Shown: positions 36,012 to 49,145, counted from the first letter of the stretch. The stretch is DNA of 64,000 nt from Myxococcales bacterium (GCA_020633315.1 JACKDV010000026.1:1-64000), one strand, 5' to 3'. Translations and numbers: made by a program. Notes: generated by a model not told the origin, from the sequence alone.

Positions 36012-37279
36012 GCGTAGGGCTCGTCCTGGGCGATCTCCTCGAGCCCCACCTCGCGCAGGCTCACCCCGTTGACGAACACCGAGTAGAGCAGGAAGGCGGT
36101 GAGCGAGGGGAGCTGCTGGGCCCAGCGCGGCTGGTACAGCGGCGGGGCCACCCAGCCGCTGCGCAGCCACGGCGACAGCTCGATGAGGTCGCGCAGGCTC
36201 AGCCGACCCACGAACAGCCAGGGGATCAGCTCCAGGCGGCCGCGCTGGATCGCCTTGCGCATGAAGGTGTGCACCTCCACCAGGCCGCCCACGTAGACCA
36301 CGTCCTTGGTGAAGGCCACGCGCCCGCGCACGTCGCCGCCGCGGAACACCCGGGCCGCCGACTGGAAGCTCTCGGCCTCGCTCTGCCCGTTGCCGTGGAA
36401 GAAGCGGAACACCTCGATGAAGTCGGCGCCGCCCAGGGCGAGGTCGATGGCCTTCACCCGCAGCGCGATCCGGCGCAGGCGCTGCAGGTCGATCGCCACC
36501 GAGATCAGCTCGGCGAACAGCGCCAGGCCCTCCTGCGTGCGAGTGGTCCGCGGGGCGCCCAGCCCCAGGCTGGGCAGGTGCGGCTGGGCCTGGCCGTTGA
36601 TCTTGGTCAGGGTGTGCACGAAGGCCTCGTGCACCAGCAGCTGCGGGATGTCCTGGGGCGAGAAGCAGGTGGCCCCGCGCAGGCGGATGGCGCTGGCCCC
36701 CGCGGCGGCCTTGGCCGAGAGCTTGGGGTCGAGCACCACCCGCACCGCGTGGCGGTCGAAGAAGGCCGAGACCTCGCGCTGGAGCTCCTCGGCCACCGTG
36801 CTCGCGAGCAGGCACACCTCCTCCTCGGGGATCAGGCAGCTCCGCTCGAACTCGAGGGTGCCCTCGATGAAGCCCTCGGCCGCGTCGAGCAGCGACTGCT
36901 CGCTGCCGATCACGGGATCGGAGGGGCGGCCGTACAGCTCCTCGGAGTAGCGGGTGAAATCGGGCGTGCCCGCGGCCCGCAGCATCCTCACCGCGGTGGC
37001 GAACGATCGCGCGGTGCGGTGCACGTAGCGGCCCACCGGGTGCCCCAGGTCGCAGGCCGCGGCGATCTCGAGCAGCTCGTCGAGCTCGTGGCCCAGGCCG
37101 ATCGAGGGCGTGATGATCTCGGGCAGGGCGGGTCGACCCCTGCGCCAGCCCACCAGGAACTGCTGGGCGATGCCGGCGGGCCAGGCGATCTCCGAGAGCA
37201 CCTTGATCGAGCCGGCCACCGCGACCAGCCGTCGATCGAGCTGGGACATGCGCTCGAGGGTGGGATCGACGGAGCCCAT
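36008..37279 (-). CDS. DUF1704 / QEGLA-motif metallopeptidase-like protein
   Basis: 423 residues, cytoplasmic. HExxxH is present as HEAFVH (217-222), followed by TRTQEGLALFAEL, where the Glu of QEGLA (249-253) is the third zinc ligand. This is the signature of the flavohemoglobin expression-modulating QEGLA family (TIGR02421/DUF1704), which shares its fold with the eukaryotic MATCAP tyrosine carboxypeptidases. The bacterial substrate is unknown. It lies 18 bp after the gene at 37298 on the same strand, so the two probably form an operon. Confidence 0.9.
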   Translation of the reverse strand: MGSVDPTLERMSQLDRRLVAVAGSIKVLSEIAWPAGIAQQFLVGWRRGRPALPEIITPSIGLGHELDELLEIAAACDLGHPVGRYVHRTARSFATAVRMLRAAGTPDFTRYSEELYGRPSDPVIGSEQSLLDAAEGFIEGTLEFERSCLIPEEEVCLLASTVAEELQREVSAFFDRHAVRVVLDPKLSAKAAAGASAIRLRGATCFSPQDIPQLLVHEAFVHTLTKINGQAQPHLPSLGLGAPRTTRTQEGLALFAELISVAIDLQRLRRIALRVKAIDLALGGADFIEVFRFFHGNGQSEAESFQSAARVFRGGDVRGRVAFTKDVVYVGGLVEVHTFMRKAIQRGRLELIPWLFVGRLSLRDLIELSPWLRSGWVAPPLYQPRWAQQLPSLTAFLLYSVFVNGVSLREVGLEEIAQDEPYA

Positions 37280-37297
37280 GGGACGGTGCGCGCCCGA

Positions 37298-38605
37298 TCA
37301 GCCGCGGTCGAGGAACAGGCGCCGGGTGACAAGCTCGCGCGCCTCGGCGGGCAGCTCGGCGATCATGCCCTTGATCAGCGCGCGCTCCTCGGGGTCCATG
37401 CTGCCCATCATCATGCCCTTGGCCTCGAGCTCGAGCCCGGTGATCACCACCTCGGGCAGCGGCACCCCCAGCTCCACCGAGAGCACCACCGCGAAGATGC
37501 AGGCGCTCTGCCAGCGGCCCAGCCAGCGGGCGTTGCCCTCGTCGCCCAGGATCACCAGCGCGGCCTCGCGGGCGGGCGCCCGCAGGTCTCGCTCGCGGAT
37601 GAACGCCAGCGGCACCGCGAGCAGCCCGCGGCCGCGATAGCGGATGGCCACGCGGGCCGCGTCGGGGTGCCCGGGCGGGAACAGCCGGGGGATGCTCTCG
37701 AAGCGGGTGTACTCCGAGCGCAGCGCGTAGGCGCGGCAGGCCTCGTCCATCTGCGGCTGGGGGAAGATCGGGCGGTGGAACAGCGCCTCGGGGGTGCCCC
37801 CGCCGAGGAAGCGACCCTGGGCGAATTCCCCGATCCACTCGCCGCTGAGCCGGGGCGCGAGCTCCTCGTCGCGGGGGTCGGCGGGCAGGGTGCCGATCAT
37901 GTCGACCAGCAGGTTGGCCAGGTCGCCGTCGCCGGGGCTCACCGTCTGCAGCAGGTGAAGGGCGTGGTCGTGGGTGAAGCCGCCGGCCTCGCGCAGCCGG
38001 TCGTCGCCCAGCACCGAGATCTGGCCGTAGTAGGAATCCGAGTCGGGGTCGCCGAGCAGGCGGCCGTCGGCCACCGCGTCCCACAGCTCGCGCGCCACCT
38101 CGCCGGGGTCGCGCCCCTGCTCGTCGAGCGCCTCGTCGACGGCCTGCCACAGCTCGTCGTCGTCCTCGGCGGTCGCGAGGCGATCGACCAGACCCTCGGG
38201 CCGGGGCCCTCGCACCGCCGGCGGCTCGCGACCGAAGCGGAGCACCAGCACGTCGAGCCCGTCGTGGGCGTCGGGCACCAGCTTGAACGCCACCGTGATG
38301 TCGCTGCCCCCGAGGTACGCGTACTCGAGCCCATCGTAGCCCCCCGCCGCCTCGACCTCGGTCAGCGACAGGTCCGAGCCGTCGTGCTCCCAGGTGCCCT
38401 TCGAGCCCATGTAGTCCTCGGCCCCGCGTAGCTCGAAGGTGCCGTCCTCGTGCAGGTCGAGGGTGGTCTGGGCGTGCTCGGTCTTCGAGGCCTTCTGCGG
38501 CTCCCGAAAGTCGTCGTGCTCCCCGTAGGCCTCGGCCTCCTCGTCGCTCTGCTCTTGGTCGACGGTGTGGCAGTACCAGCGGCCCAGGATCTCGGCGCGT
38601 GACAT
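37298..38605 (-). CDS. Hypothetical protein preceding the QEGLA gene
   Basis: 435 residues, no signal. The N-terminal ~110 residues look like a small beta-barrel (TTLDLHEDGTFELRG, SKGTWEHDGSDLSLTE) of the lipocalin-like kind. An acidic helical middle follows, and a C-terminal half with aromatic strands (FLGGGTPEALFHRPIFPQPQ, YRGRGLLAVPLAFIRERDL). I do not recognise the full-length protein. Its closeness to the metallopeptidase gene suggests a shared task. ATG 38605 lies 9 nt after TGCTACGCT. Confidence 0.8.
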   Translation of the reverse strand: MSRAEILGRWYCHTVDQEQSDEEAEAYGEHDDFREPQKASKTEHAQTTLDLHEDGTFELRGAEDYMGSKGTWEHDGSDLSLTEVEAAGGYDGLEYAYLGGSDITVAFKLVPDAHDGLDVLVLRFGREPPAVRGPRPEGLVDRLATAEDDDELWQAVDEALDEQGRDPGEVARELWDAVADGRLLGDPDSDSYYGQISVLGDDRLREAGGFTHDHALHLLQTVSPGDGDLANLLVDMIGTLPADPRDEELAPRLSGEWIGEFAQGRFLGGGTPEALFHRPIFPQPQMDEACRAYALRSEYTRFESIPRLFPPGHPDAARVAIRYRGRGLLAVPLAFIRERDLRAPAREAALVILGDEGNARWLGRWQSACIFAVVLSVELGVPLPEVVITGLELEAKGMMMGSMDPEERALIKGMIAELPAEARELVTRRLFLDRG

Positions 38606-38614
38606 GGAGGGGCG

Positions 38615-38620
38615 AGCGTA
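38615..38620 (-). promoter_or_regulatory. -10-like element, TGCTACGCT context
   Basis: Minus-strand TACGCT (38620 to 38615), 9 nt before ATG 38605. Promoter candidate for the 37298/36008 gene pair. Confidence 0.45.
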
Positions 38621-38721
38621 GCAGGGAAGCGCGCAGCCGCGCGCGAAATCACGACGCAGGGCCGGGTGCCGGGCCCAGCCCCGAGGCGAGGGTGAGGACT
38701 GCGAGGCTCGCCGGCTTGCAG

Positions 38722-38727
38722 TAGCCT
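38722..38727 (+). promoter_or_regulatory. -10-like element TAGCCT of a decayed gene
   Basis: TAGCCT ends 6 nt before GTG 38734, the surviving start of the DUF6206-like remnant. It may now drive the chimeric frame downstream. Confidence 0.35.
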
Positions 38728-38733
38728 TCCTGG

Positions 38734-39038
38734 GTGTCGAGTCGGCCCATCACCCCCGATGACGGCCCGGGCGAGCTCGGCTCGGCGACTGGGCCATCGA
38801 CGGGGAGCGGCTGCTCTACCTCGACGTGGGCACGCCCTTCATGCGCGACGCCCAGGGGCGGGACCGCTTCGACCTCACCGAGCAGACGCGGGCGCAGCCG
38901 GGGCCGGTGCGGGCCATCGTCGACCGCTTCTTGCTGCGGAGGATCCTCGACGACGACTTCTCGTTGCGCGGGCAGGCGATGGGCTTCCTGGGCAACCTGA
39001 TCGAGGAGGGGCTGGCGGAGCTGCTGCCGCCGCGCCTG
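38734..39038 (+). pseudogene. DUF6206-like gene with deleted middle and lost 3' end
   Basis: GTG 38734 opens MSSRPITPDDGPGELGS. Near 38783 the readable text moves to another frame: GDWAIDGERLLYLDVGTPF, then RDRFDLTEQTRAQPGPVRAI and RRILDDDFSLRGQAMGFLGN. From memory this second part resembles the C-terminal region of DUF6206 proteins, which have ~200 residues before it. The expected C-terminal end is also absent: the text runs directly into a lipoprotein-like segment. It appears to be an internal deletion plus a fusion with the neighbouring peptidase gene. Confidence 0.5.
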
Positions 39039-40385
39039 GGGGCGCTCGCGATGGTCGGCGCGCTGGGGCTGGTCGGGTGCGGGCGTGAGGAGCCCTCGGC
39101 TGCGACGAGCGAGCCGGCCGTCGCTCCGCCGTCGCCCTCCGCCGTGTCCGCGGCCAGCGAGCTGGGCCCTCCGCGGTCGGAGTCGATCCAGGCGTTCCTC
39201 GGCGCGGAGGGGCCGGTGACCTTCGTGCGCGGCACGGCCGGCGATGACGCGTCCGATCGCGCGATCGCGGCGCAGGTCGAGCTGGCGCGCACGCTCGTCG
39301 CCGAGGCGACGGTGGTCGACGACGTCTCGATCGATCCCTCGGCCGGCGCGGCGGCGTGGCCGGCACGGCCGATCGTGTACGGAGGCCCCCGGGTCAACGC
39401 GCTGCTCGCTGCGGTGTCGCTGCCGCTGACGCTGGCGCCGGGCGAGCTGGTGATCGACGGCCATGCCTTCACCGGCGAGGAGCACCAGCTCGTCGCCCTG
39501 CTGCCCGCCACCGCGGAGCACCCCGAGCTCCTGCTCTATGCGGGCACCGACATCCCCGGCATCGCCGAGATCAACGCGCTGCCGCTGGGCACCGAGCAGG
39601 TGCTCGTGGCCGATGCCTTCGGACGACGCGTGGGCGGGCGATGGGAGCGACGCGACGACGGGCTCGGGCTGCGGCTGGGCGAGGAGGCGAGGCGCATCGC
39701 GTGGCGCAGCGTCGAGCGCGAGCTGGCGGGCGCGGACGGCCGCCGCCACGTCCCGGTGCGCCTGCGCTTCCCCGAGGGCCTACCCGCTGCGCCCGACGAG
39801 GCCGACACCATCGCCGCGTGCATGCGCGGGCTGGACACCGTGGTGGCCAAGCTCGGCATCGTGGAGCCGGTGCCCGTCACCGTGGTCGTGCATCCCGATC
39901 GCCGCAGCAAGGAGTCGCTCACCGGCAACGGCGGCGACGGCCATGCGGTGCCCTCGGCCCACGTGCTGCACGTGCTCCCCGGCCCCGGGCTCGAGTCCCT
40001 CGTCGCCCACGAGGGCACCCACGTGCTGGCGCCCGATGCCTGGGGCCCGGCGTCCACGCCGATGCTGGCCGAGGGCCTCGCCGTGTGGGTGGCCGGGGGC
40101 TACGGCGGCCGCACGCTCGAGGAGATCCGCCCGGAGATCGCCGCCACCGGCCGCTCGCCGATCGTGGTGCTGCTTCGGCCGCGCGCCTTCCGTTCGATCG
40201 CCGAGGGCGTGGGCTACCCGCTCGCCGGGCTGCTCGTGGATGCCCTCGTCACCGAGCTGGGTCCCCGCGCCTTCGCCACCCACCTGCTCGGCGCCACCGC
40301 GGAGCACTGGGACGAGGCCTGCCGTGCCGCCGGGACCAGCCCGGAGGCGGTGGAGGATGCGCTCGCCCGTCGCCTCGCGGGATGA
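38826..40385 (+). CDS. Chimeric frame: DUF6206-like piece fused to an HEGTH metallopeptidase lipoprotein
   Basis: 519 codons from GTG 38826; an ATG at 39051 would give 444. Residues ~1-70 belong to the remnant described for 38734-39038. At ~70-86 there is a lipoprotein signal (PPRLGALAMVGALGLVGC) without a start codon of its own in front of the basic residue. The remainder is a globular protein with HEGTH (395-399), followed by MLAEGLAVWVAGG, whose Glu would be the third ligand of a gluzincin-type metallopeptidase. Either the signal now works only from ATG 39051, with no basic n-region, or the fused protein is cytoplasmic. Codon use is uniform across the junction. Confidence 0.7.
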   Translation: MGTPFMRDAQGRDRFDLTEQTRAQPGPVRAIVDRFLLRRILDDDFSLRGQAMGFLGNLIEEGLAELLPPRLGALAMVGALGLVGCGREEPSAATSEPAVAPPSPSAVSAASELGPPRSESIQAFLGAEGPVTFVRGTAGDDASDRAIAAQVELARTLVAEATVVDDVSIDPSAGAAAWPARPIVYGGPRVNALLAAVSLPLTLAPGELVIDGHAFTGEEHQLVALLPATAEHPELLLYAGTDIPGIAEINALPLGTEQVLVADAFGRRVGGRWERRDDGLGLRLGEEARRIAWRSVERELAGADGRRHVPVRLRFPEGLPAAPDEADTIAACMRGLDTVVAKLGIVEPVPVTVVVHPDRRSKESLTGNGGDGHAVPSAHVLHVLPGPGLESLVAHEGTHVLAPDAWGPASTPMLAEGLAVWVAGGYGGRTLEEIRPEIAATGRSPIVVLLRPRAFRSIAEGVGYPLAGLLVDALVTELGPRAFATHLLGATAEHWDEACRAAGTSPEAVEDALARRLAG

Positions 40386-40391
40386 GCGAGC

Positions 40392-41327
40392 TCAAGGCTG
40401 CTGCACCAGCCGCAGCTCCTTGGCCTTCACGCCGCTCGCCTCCGTGGGCCCCACCCGCAGGCCCCGGGCGTCGAAGGCGAGGTCGAGGTCACGCAGCTCG
40501 ATCCCGTCGAGGGTGCCCCACACGCTCACGTCGGTCAGCTGGATCGCGTCGATGGTGATGCCGACGAAGCTCTGGGCGTCGGGCTCGTAGCGCAGCTCCA
40601 GCTTCGCGAAGATGTCGAGGGCGTCGCTCTCGAATTCCTTGTGCACCGAGGGGATGTCCTCGAGGTCGACCCGCAGCTCGAAGCCGGTGAGGTCGAGGTC
40701 GTTGGTGCCCCGCTCGGGCAGGGTGAGGCCGCGGAGCGCCAGTCGAGGCAGCCGCACCGCGCCGGCGCTGCGCACCCGCGTCATGGTCGTGGTGCCCATG
40801 GTCAGGCCGGTCATCGCGAGCCCTCGCATCACCAGCTCCTCGAGCCGCAGGCCGGTGAGGTCGAAGCCGCCGGTGGGCAGGACGATCGGGCCGGCCGCGA
40901 GCTGCTCCACCACGAGGTCGGTGAGCAGCGAGGACCCCGGGAGCGTGCGGATGGGGTCGAGGCTGGCCTCGAGCTCCTCGCCGAGCCGCACGTCGCCCAC
41001 CGAGACGTCGAAGCGGAACCCGGCGGGCGGCGGCGGCAGGTCGACGTCGCGGAGCGTGAGGGTGTGCTTGGCCGCGGGCAGGTCCCACCTGCGCTCCCAC
41101 TTGAGCGGTCCCTTGGGGTCGATGCCGAACGACACGCGGGGGTACAGCTCCACGCGCACGCGAATGCCGTGGAGCCTCATGCTGCCCGGTGCGATCGTGA
41201 GCTGGAGCTGCTTGGCGTCGACGGTCGACGCCCGGGCCGGCCCGAGCTCGATGCGGTCCGCCAGGTCGACTCGCACAACCTTGGTCTGGTCGATCCTCAA
41301 GCCGTCGATGTGGAGGGTGTTGGACAT
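40392..41327 (-). CDS. Hypothetical beta-rich protein
   Basis: 311 residues, no signal or membrane helix. It is made of many short alternating strands with repeated themes such as LHIDGLRIDQTKVVRVDL, LTLRDVDLPPPPAG and IELRDLDLAFDARGL, suggesting a long beta-sheet or solenoid of the lipid-transfer type; that is only an impression. I do not recognise it. A CGCTATCGT element lies 20 nt before ATG 41327. It converges on the peptidase gene with 6 bp between stops and lies downstream of the helicase gene on the same strand, with a ~95-bp gap. Confidence 0.75.
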   Translation of the reverse strand: MSNTLHIDGLRIDQTKVVRVDLADRIELGPARASTVDAKQLQLTIAPGSMRLHGIRVRVELYPRVSFGIDPKGPLKWERRWDLPAAKHTLTLRDVDLPPPPAGFRFDVSVGDVRLGEELEASLDPIRTLPGSSLLTDLVVEQLAAGPIVLPTGGFDLTGLRLEELVMRGLAMTGLTMGTTTMTRVRSAGAVRLPRLALRGLTLPERGTNDLDLTGFELRVDLEDIPSVHKEFESDALDIFAKLELRYEPDAQSFVGITIDAIQLTDVSVWGTLDGIELRDLDLAFDARGLRVGPTEASGVKAKELRLVQQP

Positions 41328-41347
41328 GGGTGGGCGCTCGTGATCGC

Positions 41348-41353
41348 ACGATA
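41348..41353 (-). promoter_or_regulatory. -10-like element, CGCTATCGT context
   Basis: Minus-strand TATCGT (41353 to 41348), 20 nt before ATG 41327. The spacing leaves a short leader of ~13 nt. Confidence 0.35.
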
Positions 41354-41422
41354 GCGAGCGGGCCGTGGAGCTCCATGGCATTGTTGGCGGCCCCGACCGT
41401 CGGGAGGCGCAGGGCTTTCGCT

Positions 41423-46060
<4,638 letters not shown>

Positions 46061-46142
46061 GGAGGGTCGAGCTTGCGGGCTGGCGCCGGGGCGTTCAAGC
46101 GCGGCGGGAACACTGCTGACAGCATGGCGTCAGGAGGAGGAT

Positions 46143-46691
46143 CTACGCGAGCAGCTTGCCGTAGGCGTTGCCGTCGTTGGCGGAGGGCGCGGTGTAGTGG
46201 GTCCGCGCGTGCGCCCCGGAGGGCAGCGAGGAGCTGGTCGCGAAGACCTGCGGCGCGTGGGAGGGGAGGCTCGCCACCGGGGCCCCGTGGCCCAGCGCGA
46301 GCCGACGCAGGGCCCGGAGCGCATCGCCGAGGGTGAAGATCCCCAGCACGACCGAGTCGTCGTGGTCCACCACCACCACCGCCTCGAGGCGATGGGACTC
46401 CATCTCGAGGGCGACCCAGGCCAGCGGAGCGTGGGGCGGGCAGGTGAAGGCGGGGCGCATGGCCGCCTCCAGCGAGGCGGGACCGGCCTCGCCGCGGGCG
46501 AGCGCCGCCTCGAGCTCGAGATCGGTGCGCGACAGCAGGCCCACCATTCGTCGGTGTCGCCGCACGATGAGGTGATGGATGTTGTTGGCGCGCATCCGGT
46601 CCACCGCGTCGGCGAGGGTCGATCCCTCGTCCACGGTGAGCGGCTCGGCGGTCATGTACTGCGCAACGGTAGGAGGGTGCTCGAGCTCCAT
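46143..46691 (-). CDS. Tandem CBS domain protein
   Basis: 182 residues from ATG 46691. CBS1 (~8-65): YMTAEPLTVDEGSTLADAV ... IHHLIVRRHRRMVGLLSR. CBS2 (~75-130): MRPAFTCPPHAPLAWVAL ... AVVVVDHDDSVVLGIFT. A ~45-residue Ser/Ala/His tail follows. CBS pairs bind adenine nucleotides and act as energy or ligand sensors. There is no fused effector domain, so it must act on a partner. It is divergent from the receiver-only protein at 46878, and a shared function is possible (inference). A longer N-terminus (MQCTELAEP...) is possible. Confidence 0.85.
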   Translation of the reverse strand: MELEHPPTVAQYMTAEPLTVDEGSTLADAVDRMRANNIHHLIVRRHRRMVGLLSRTDLELEAALARGEAGPASLEAAMRPAFTCPPHAPLAWVALEMESHRLEAVVVVDHDDSVVLGIFTLGDALRALRRLALGHGAPVASLPSHAPQVFATSSSLPSGAHARTHYTAPSANDGNAYGKLLA

Positions 46692-46877
46692 GGTGGTCGC
46701 AGGCTCTGCAAGTTCCGTGCACTGCATGGGCCGGGCGGGCCGTGGACGGATCTGCAGCCCGCCGCGGCGGGCCAAGGAGCGGTGGCCGGCCAGCCAACTC
46801 GTCAGAACCATTGATGAAACCACGGTCTGGGGGCGGTGGGATCGGGGCTCGGTCCGATCGTTGCTGGAGCGACGAGC

Positions 46878-47354
46878 ATGATCGCATCGATCGCACATCC
46901 ATCGCCCTCGACCTGCCCCAAGAGGAACGGACCGTTACCCGGGGTGCCCGCGGCTCCCCACGTGCTGGTCGTGGAGGACGACGTCGACATCCGCGAGCCC
47001 CTGGCCCGAGCGCTGCGCCACGAGGGCTATGCCGTGCACACCTTCGGCAGCGGCAGCGAGCTGGTCGGCTACCTCGGCTCGTGTCTGCTGCGCTCCTCCC
47101 GGCCGCGGCCCCGCATGCTGCGGGGCTTCGATGCCATCGTGACCGATGTGCGGATGCCCGGCATCAGCGGGATCGGAATCGTGCAGGGTTTGCGGGCCGA
47201 GGGGTGGAGCCAGCCGGTGGTGGTGATGAGCGCCTTCGCCGATGAGGCGCTGCGTCGGCGGATCGACCGCCTCGACGACGTGGCCTTCGTGGCCAAGCCC
47301 TTCGAGATCGAGGAGATCGGCCGGACCCTGCACGACCTCATGCTGCACGCGTGA
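46878..47354 (+). CDS. Stand-alone response-regulator receiver protein
   Basis: 158 residues from ATG 46878; GTG 46836 or GTG 46944 are other options. Receiver motifs: VEDDVD (acidic pair), FDAIVTDVRMPG (phosphoacceptor Asp), VMSAFAD and VAKPF (Lys). A ~14-residue basic insertion (LLRSSRPRPRMLRG) sits between alpha-2 and beta-3, and the first ~22 residues are an extension with Pro and Ser. There is no output domain, so it works by protein contact, possibly receiving phosphate from a distant hybrid kinase. It is divergent to the CBS protein gene. Confidence 0.85.
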   Translation: MIASIAHPSPSTCPKRNGPLPGVPAAPHVLVVEDDVDIREPLARALRHEGYAVHTFGSGSELVGYLGSCLLRSSRPRPRMLRGFDAIVTDVRMPGISGIGIVQGLRAEGWSQPVVVMSAFADEALRRRIDRLDDVAFVAKPFEIEEIGRTLHDLMLHA

Positions 47355-47393
47355 GCGGGGCTCGGCGTCGGCACCCGCCGGGCGCCCGGCGGG

Positions 47394-47510
47394 TCACGAG
47401 CCGCGCAGGTAGGGCACCCACAGCCGCGTCAATTCGTCCACGAAGACCTCGGGGGGCACGCCCTCGTCGTCCTCCACGTAGCGGTGCACCAGCGCGTTGG
47501 TGCCCGATCG
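47394..47510 (-). pseudogene. C-terminal fragment of a TetR-type regulator
   Basis: The minus strand reads GTNALVHRYVEDDEGVPPE, then VFVDELTRLWVPYLRGS and TGA (47396 to 47394). The text and its position before a stop resemble the last ~35 residues of TetR/AcrR ligand domains. No helix-turn-helix part precedes it; the upstream DNA (47511-47620) holds nothing recognisable. Third-position GC is high in this frame, as in real genes. It is a short match, so the family is uncertain. Confidence 0.4.
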
Positions 47511-47632
47511 CTACCGGGCCTACGCAGCGCGAGCCGGTCGCTTCTGGCCGGGCGTGGGGCGGGGGCTGGCCGCGGTGTCTCCCCGTGGATTGCCCACTGA
47601 TCGTGTACAGTAGGAGCCGTGCCTACGTTGCG

Positions 47633-48943
47633 ATGCTTCGGTCGCTCGTAACCACGCCGTTCATTGGACGTACTACGGGCGTGATGCGGGGTACGGGTAA
47701 GACCATCGATGATCCCCACGATGAAGGGTCCGTGCCCAACATCCTGGAATTCCCGGGTCGCTCCGAGCTCCCGCCGCCGCCGGAGTTCGGGATGGTGCTC
47801 GAGGCTCCCCCGCCTCGCTACGCGGCCGCGCCGGAGCCTGCCCCTGCCCCTCGTCCCTCGCGGGTGCTCCCGTGGCTGGTGGCCGGCGTGGGCCTGGCGG
47901 TGGCAGCCGGCGCGATCGGCTTCCTGCTCGGAGAGCGGGGTGACGATGACGAGGCGCGCGTGGAGGCGGAAAAGGAGGCGGTGGCCGTGGCGGCTCCGAC
48001 CGCGGGCGCACCGAGGACCGCGACCGAGGCCGAGCCCGCGGCCGAGCCCGCGGCCGCGCCGGTGCTCGCGGCCACACCGGCGGCCGAGGGGGTCGAGCCC
48101 GCGGCGGTGGCCGTGCCCGACGACGGGCCGTGCCCCGCAGGCATGGTTCGGGTGGCGGGGGGCAAGATGTTCATGGGCACCGACCGCGACGAGGCCGTGC
48201 TCGCCCCGGCCCACCCCGCGCACCAGGTGGAGGTGGGGCCCTACTGCATCGGCGTGCACGAGGTGACGGTGGACGAGTATCGGTCGTGCTCGGACGTCGG
48301 CGAGTGCAAGCGAGCGCATCGCACCAGCGAGTGGCCCGGCGAGGGGCCGCACCAGACCGCGTGGGACGAGCTGTGCAACGAGAACCATGATGACCGTGGC
48401 GACCACCCGATGAACTGCGTCACCTGGGTGCAGGCCCAGCGCTACTGCGAGTGGAAGGGCGGTCGGCTGCCCACGGAGGCGGAGTGGGAGATGGCGGCGC
48501 GAGGCTCCGACGGCCGCGTGTACCCCTGGGGCGACGAGGCCCCCGGTCCCGAGCACATCAACGGCTGCGGTGCCGAGTGCCGGACCTGGAGGGCGGCCAA
48601 GGGCCTGCCCGAGACTCCCGGCCTGCTCTACCCCGCCTCCGACGGCTTCCCCGGCACCGCTCCGGTGGGCAGCTTCCCCGCCGGGCGCACCCAGTGGGGG
48701 CTCGACGACATCGCCGGCAACGTGTTCGAGTGGACGGCCGATCCCTTCCGGCTCTACCCCGGGGCGGAGCCGGCCCCCGAGGGTGACGACTCCGACTCGA
48801 GGGCGGCGCGTAGGGTGATCCGCGGGGGGGCCTTCAACAGCTTCTTGCCCGATCACGCCGACCCGGCGCTGCGCTTTCCGCAGGCCGAGGGCGCGCACAC
48901 CCACGGCATCGGCTTCCGCTGCGCCGCCGACCCGCGGACGTAG
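47633..48943 (+). CDS. Membrane protein with FGE/SUMF1-fold domain lacking the catalytic cysteines
   Basis: 436 residues. A ~75-residue Pro-rich cytoplasmic N-terminus is followed by a membrane segment (~78-99) and an Ala/Glu linker. The formylglycine-generating-enzyme-like domain spans ~165-436: GMVRVAGGKMFMGTDRDE, VHEVTVDEYRSC, NCVTWVQAQRYCEWKGGRLP, TEAEWEMAARG, YPWGDEAP, VFEWTADPF, RVIRGGAFNSF and IGFRCAADP. The Cys pair of true FGE (between RGG and GFRCA) is absent, so a binding or other oxidoreductase role is likely. The start could also be ATG 47684, 7 nt after TACTAC. Confidence 0.87.
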   Translation: MLRSLVTTPFIGRTTGVMRGTGKTIDDPHDEGSVPNILEFPGRSELPPPPEFGMVLEAPPPRYAAAPEPAPAPRPSRVLPWLVAGVGLAVAAGAIGFLLGERGDDDEARVEAEKEAVAVAAPTAGAPRTATEAEPAAEPAAAPVLAATPAAEGVEPAAVAVPDDGPCPAGMVRVAGGKMFMGTDRDEAVLAPAHPAHQVEVGPYCIGVHEVTVDEYRSCSDVGECKRAHRTSEWPGEGPHQTAWDELCNENHDDRGDHPMNCVTWVQAQRYCEWKGGRLPTEAEWEMAARGSDGRVYPWGDEAPGPEHINGCGAECRTWRAAKGLPETPGLLYPASDGFPGTAPVGSFPAGRTQWGLDDIAGNVFEWTADPFRLYPGAEPAPEGDDSDSRAARRVIRGGAFNSFLPDHADPALRFPQAEGAHTHGIGFRCAADPRT

Positions 48944-48998
48944 CCCAGAACGCTGCTCCAGGGCGAGGCTCCCCCGGCTCGGTCGAGGCCGCTCGCTG

Positions 48999-49019
48999 CG
49001 AGGGTCGAGGGTCGAGGGT
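48999..49019. repeat. Three copies of the 7-mer CGAGGGT
   Basis: Exact 7-bp tandem repeat (x3) in the spacer between the FGE-fold gene and the DUF4215 lipoprotein gene. Probably replication slippage; no function seen. Confidence 0.6.
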
Positions 49020-49133
49020 GGGTCTCGTTGGTGCCCGTCGGGGGCGGGAGCAATCCTTGCGGGGTGGGGATCGAAGCTGCACGCTTGCGGTGTCGGTGCG
49101 CAACCTCGCCCATCGTGCGGCCCGATCGGCCGA

Positions 49134-49139
49134 TACAAT
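49134..49139 (+). promoter_or_regulatory. -10-like element TACAAT
   Basis: TACAAT, the closest match to the TATAAT consensus in the window, ends 6 nt before ATG 49146. Confidence 0.55.
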
Positions 49140-49145
49140 GCGGGG

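Noticed and set aside
46944..47354. Receiver protein starting at GTG 46944, close after GTTACC
   Set aside because: The hexamer lacks the final T and would be only a few bases from the codon; ATG 46878 is retained with lower certainty.
47511..47620. Plus-strand readable text VPDRYRAYAARAGRFWPG ending in a stop before the FGE-fold gene
   Set aside because: Too short, no family match and no start; cannot be separated from chance in high-GC DNA.
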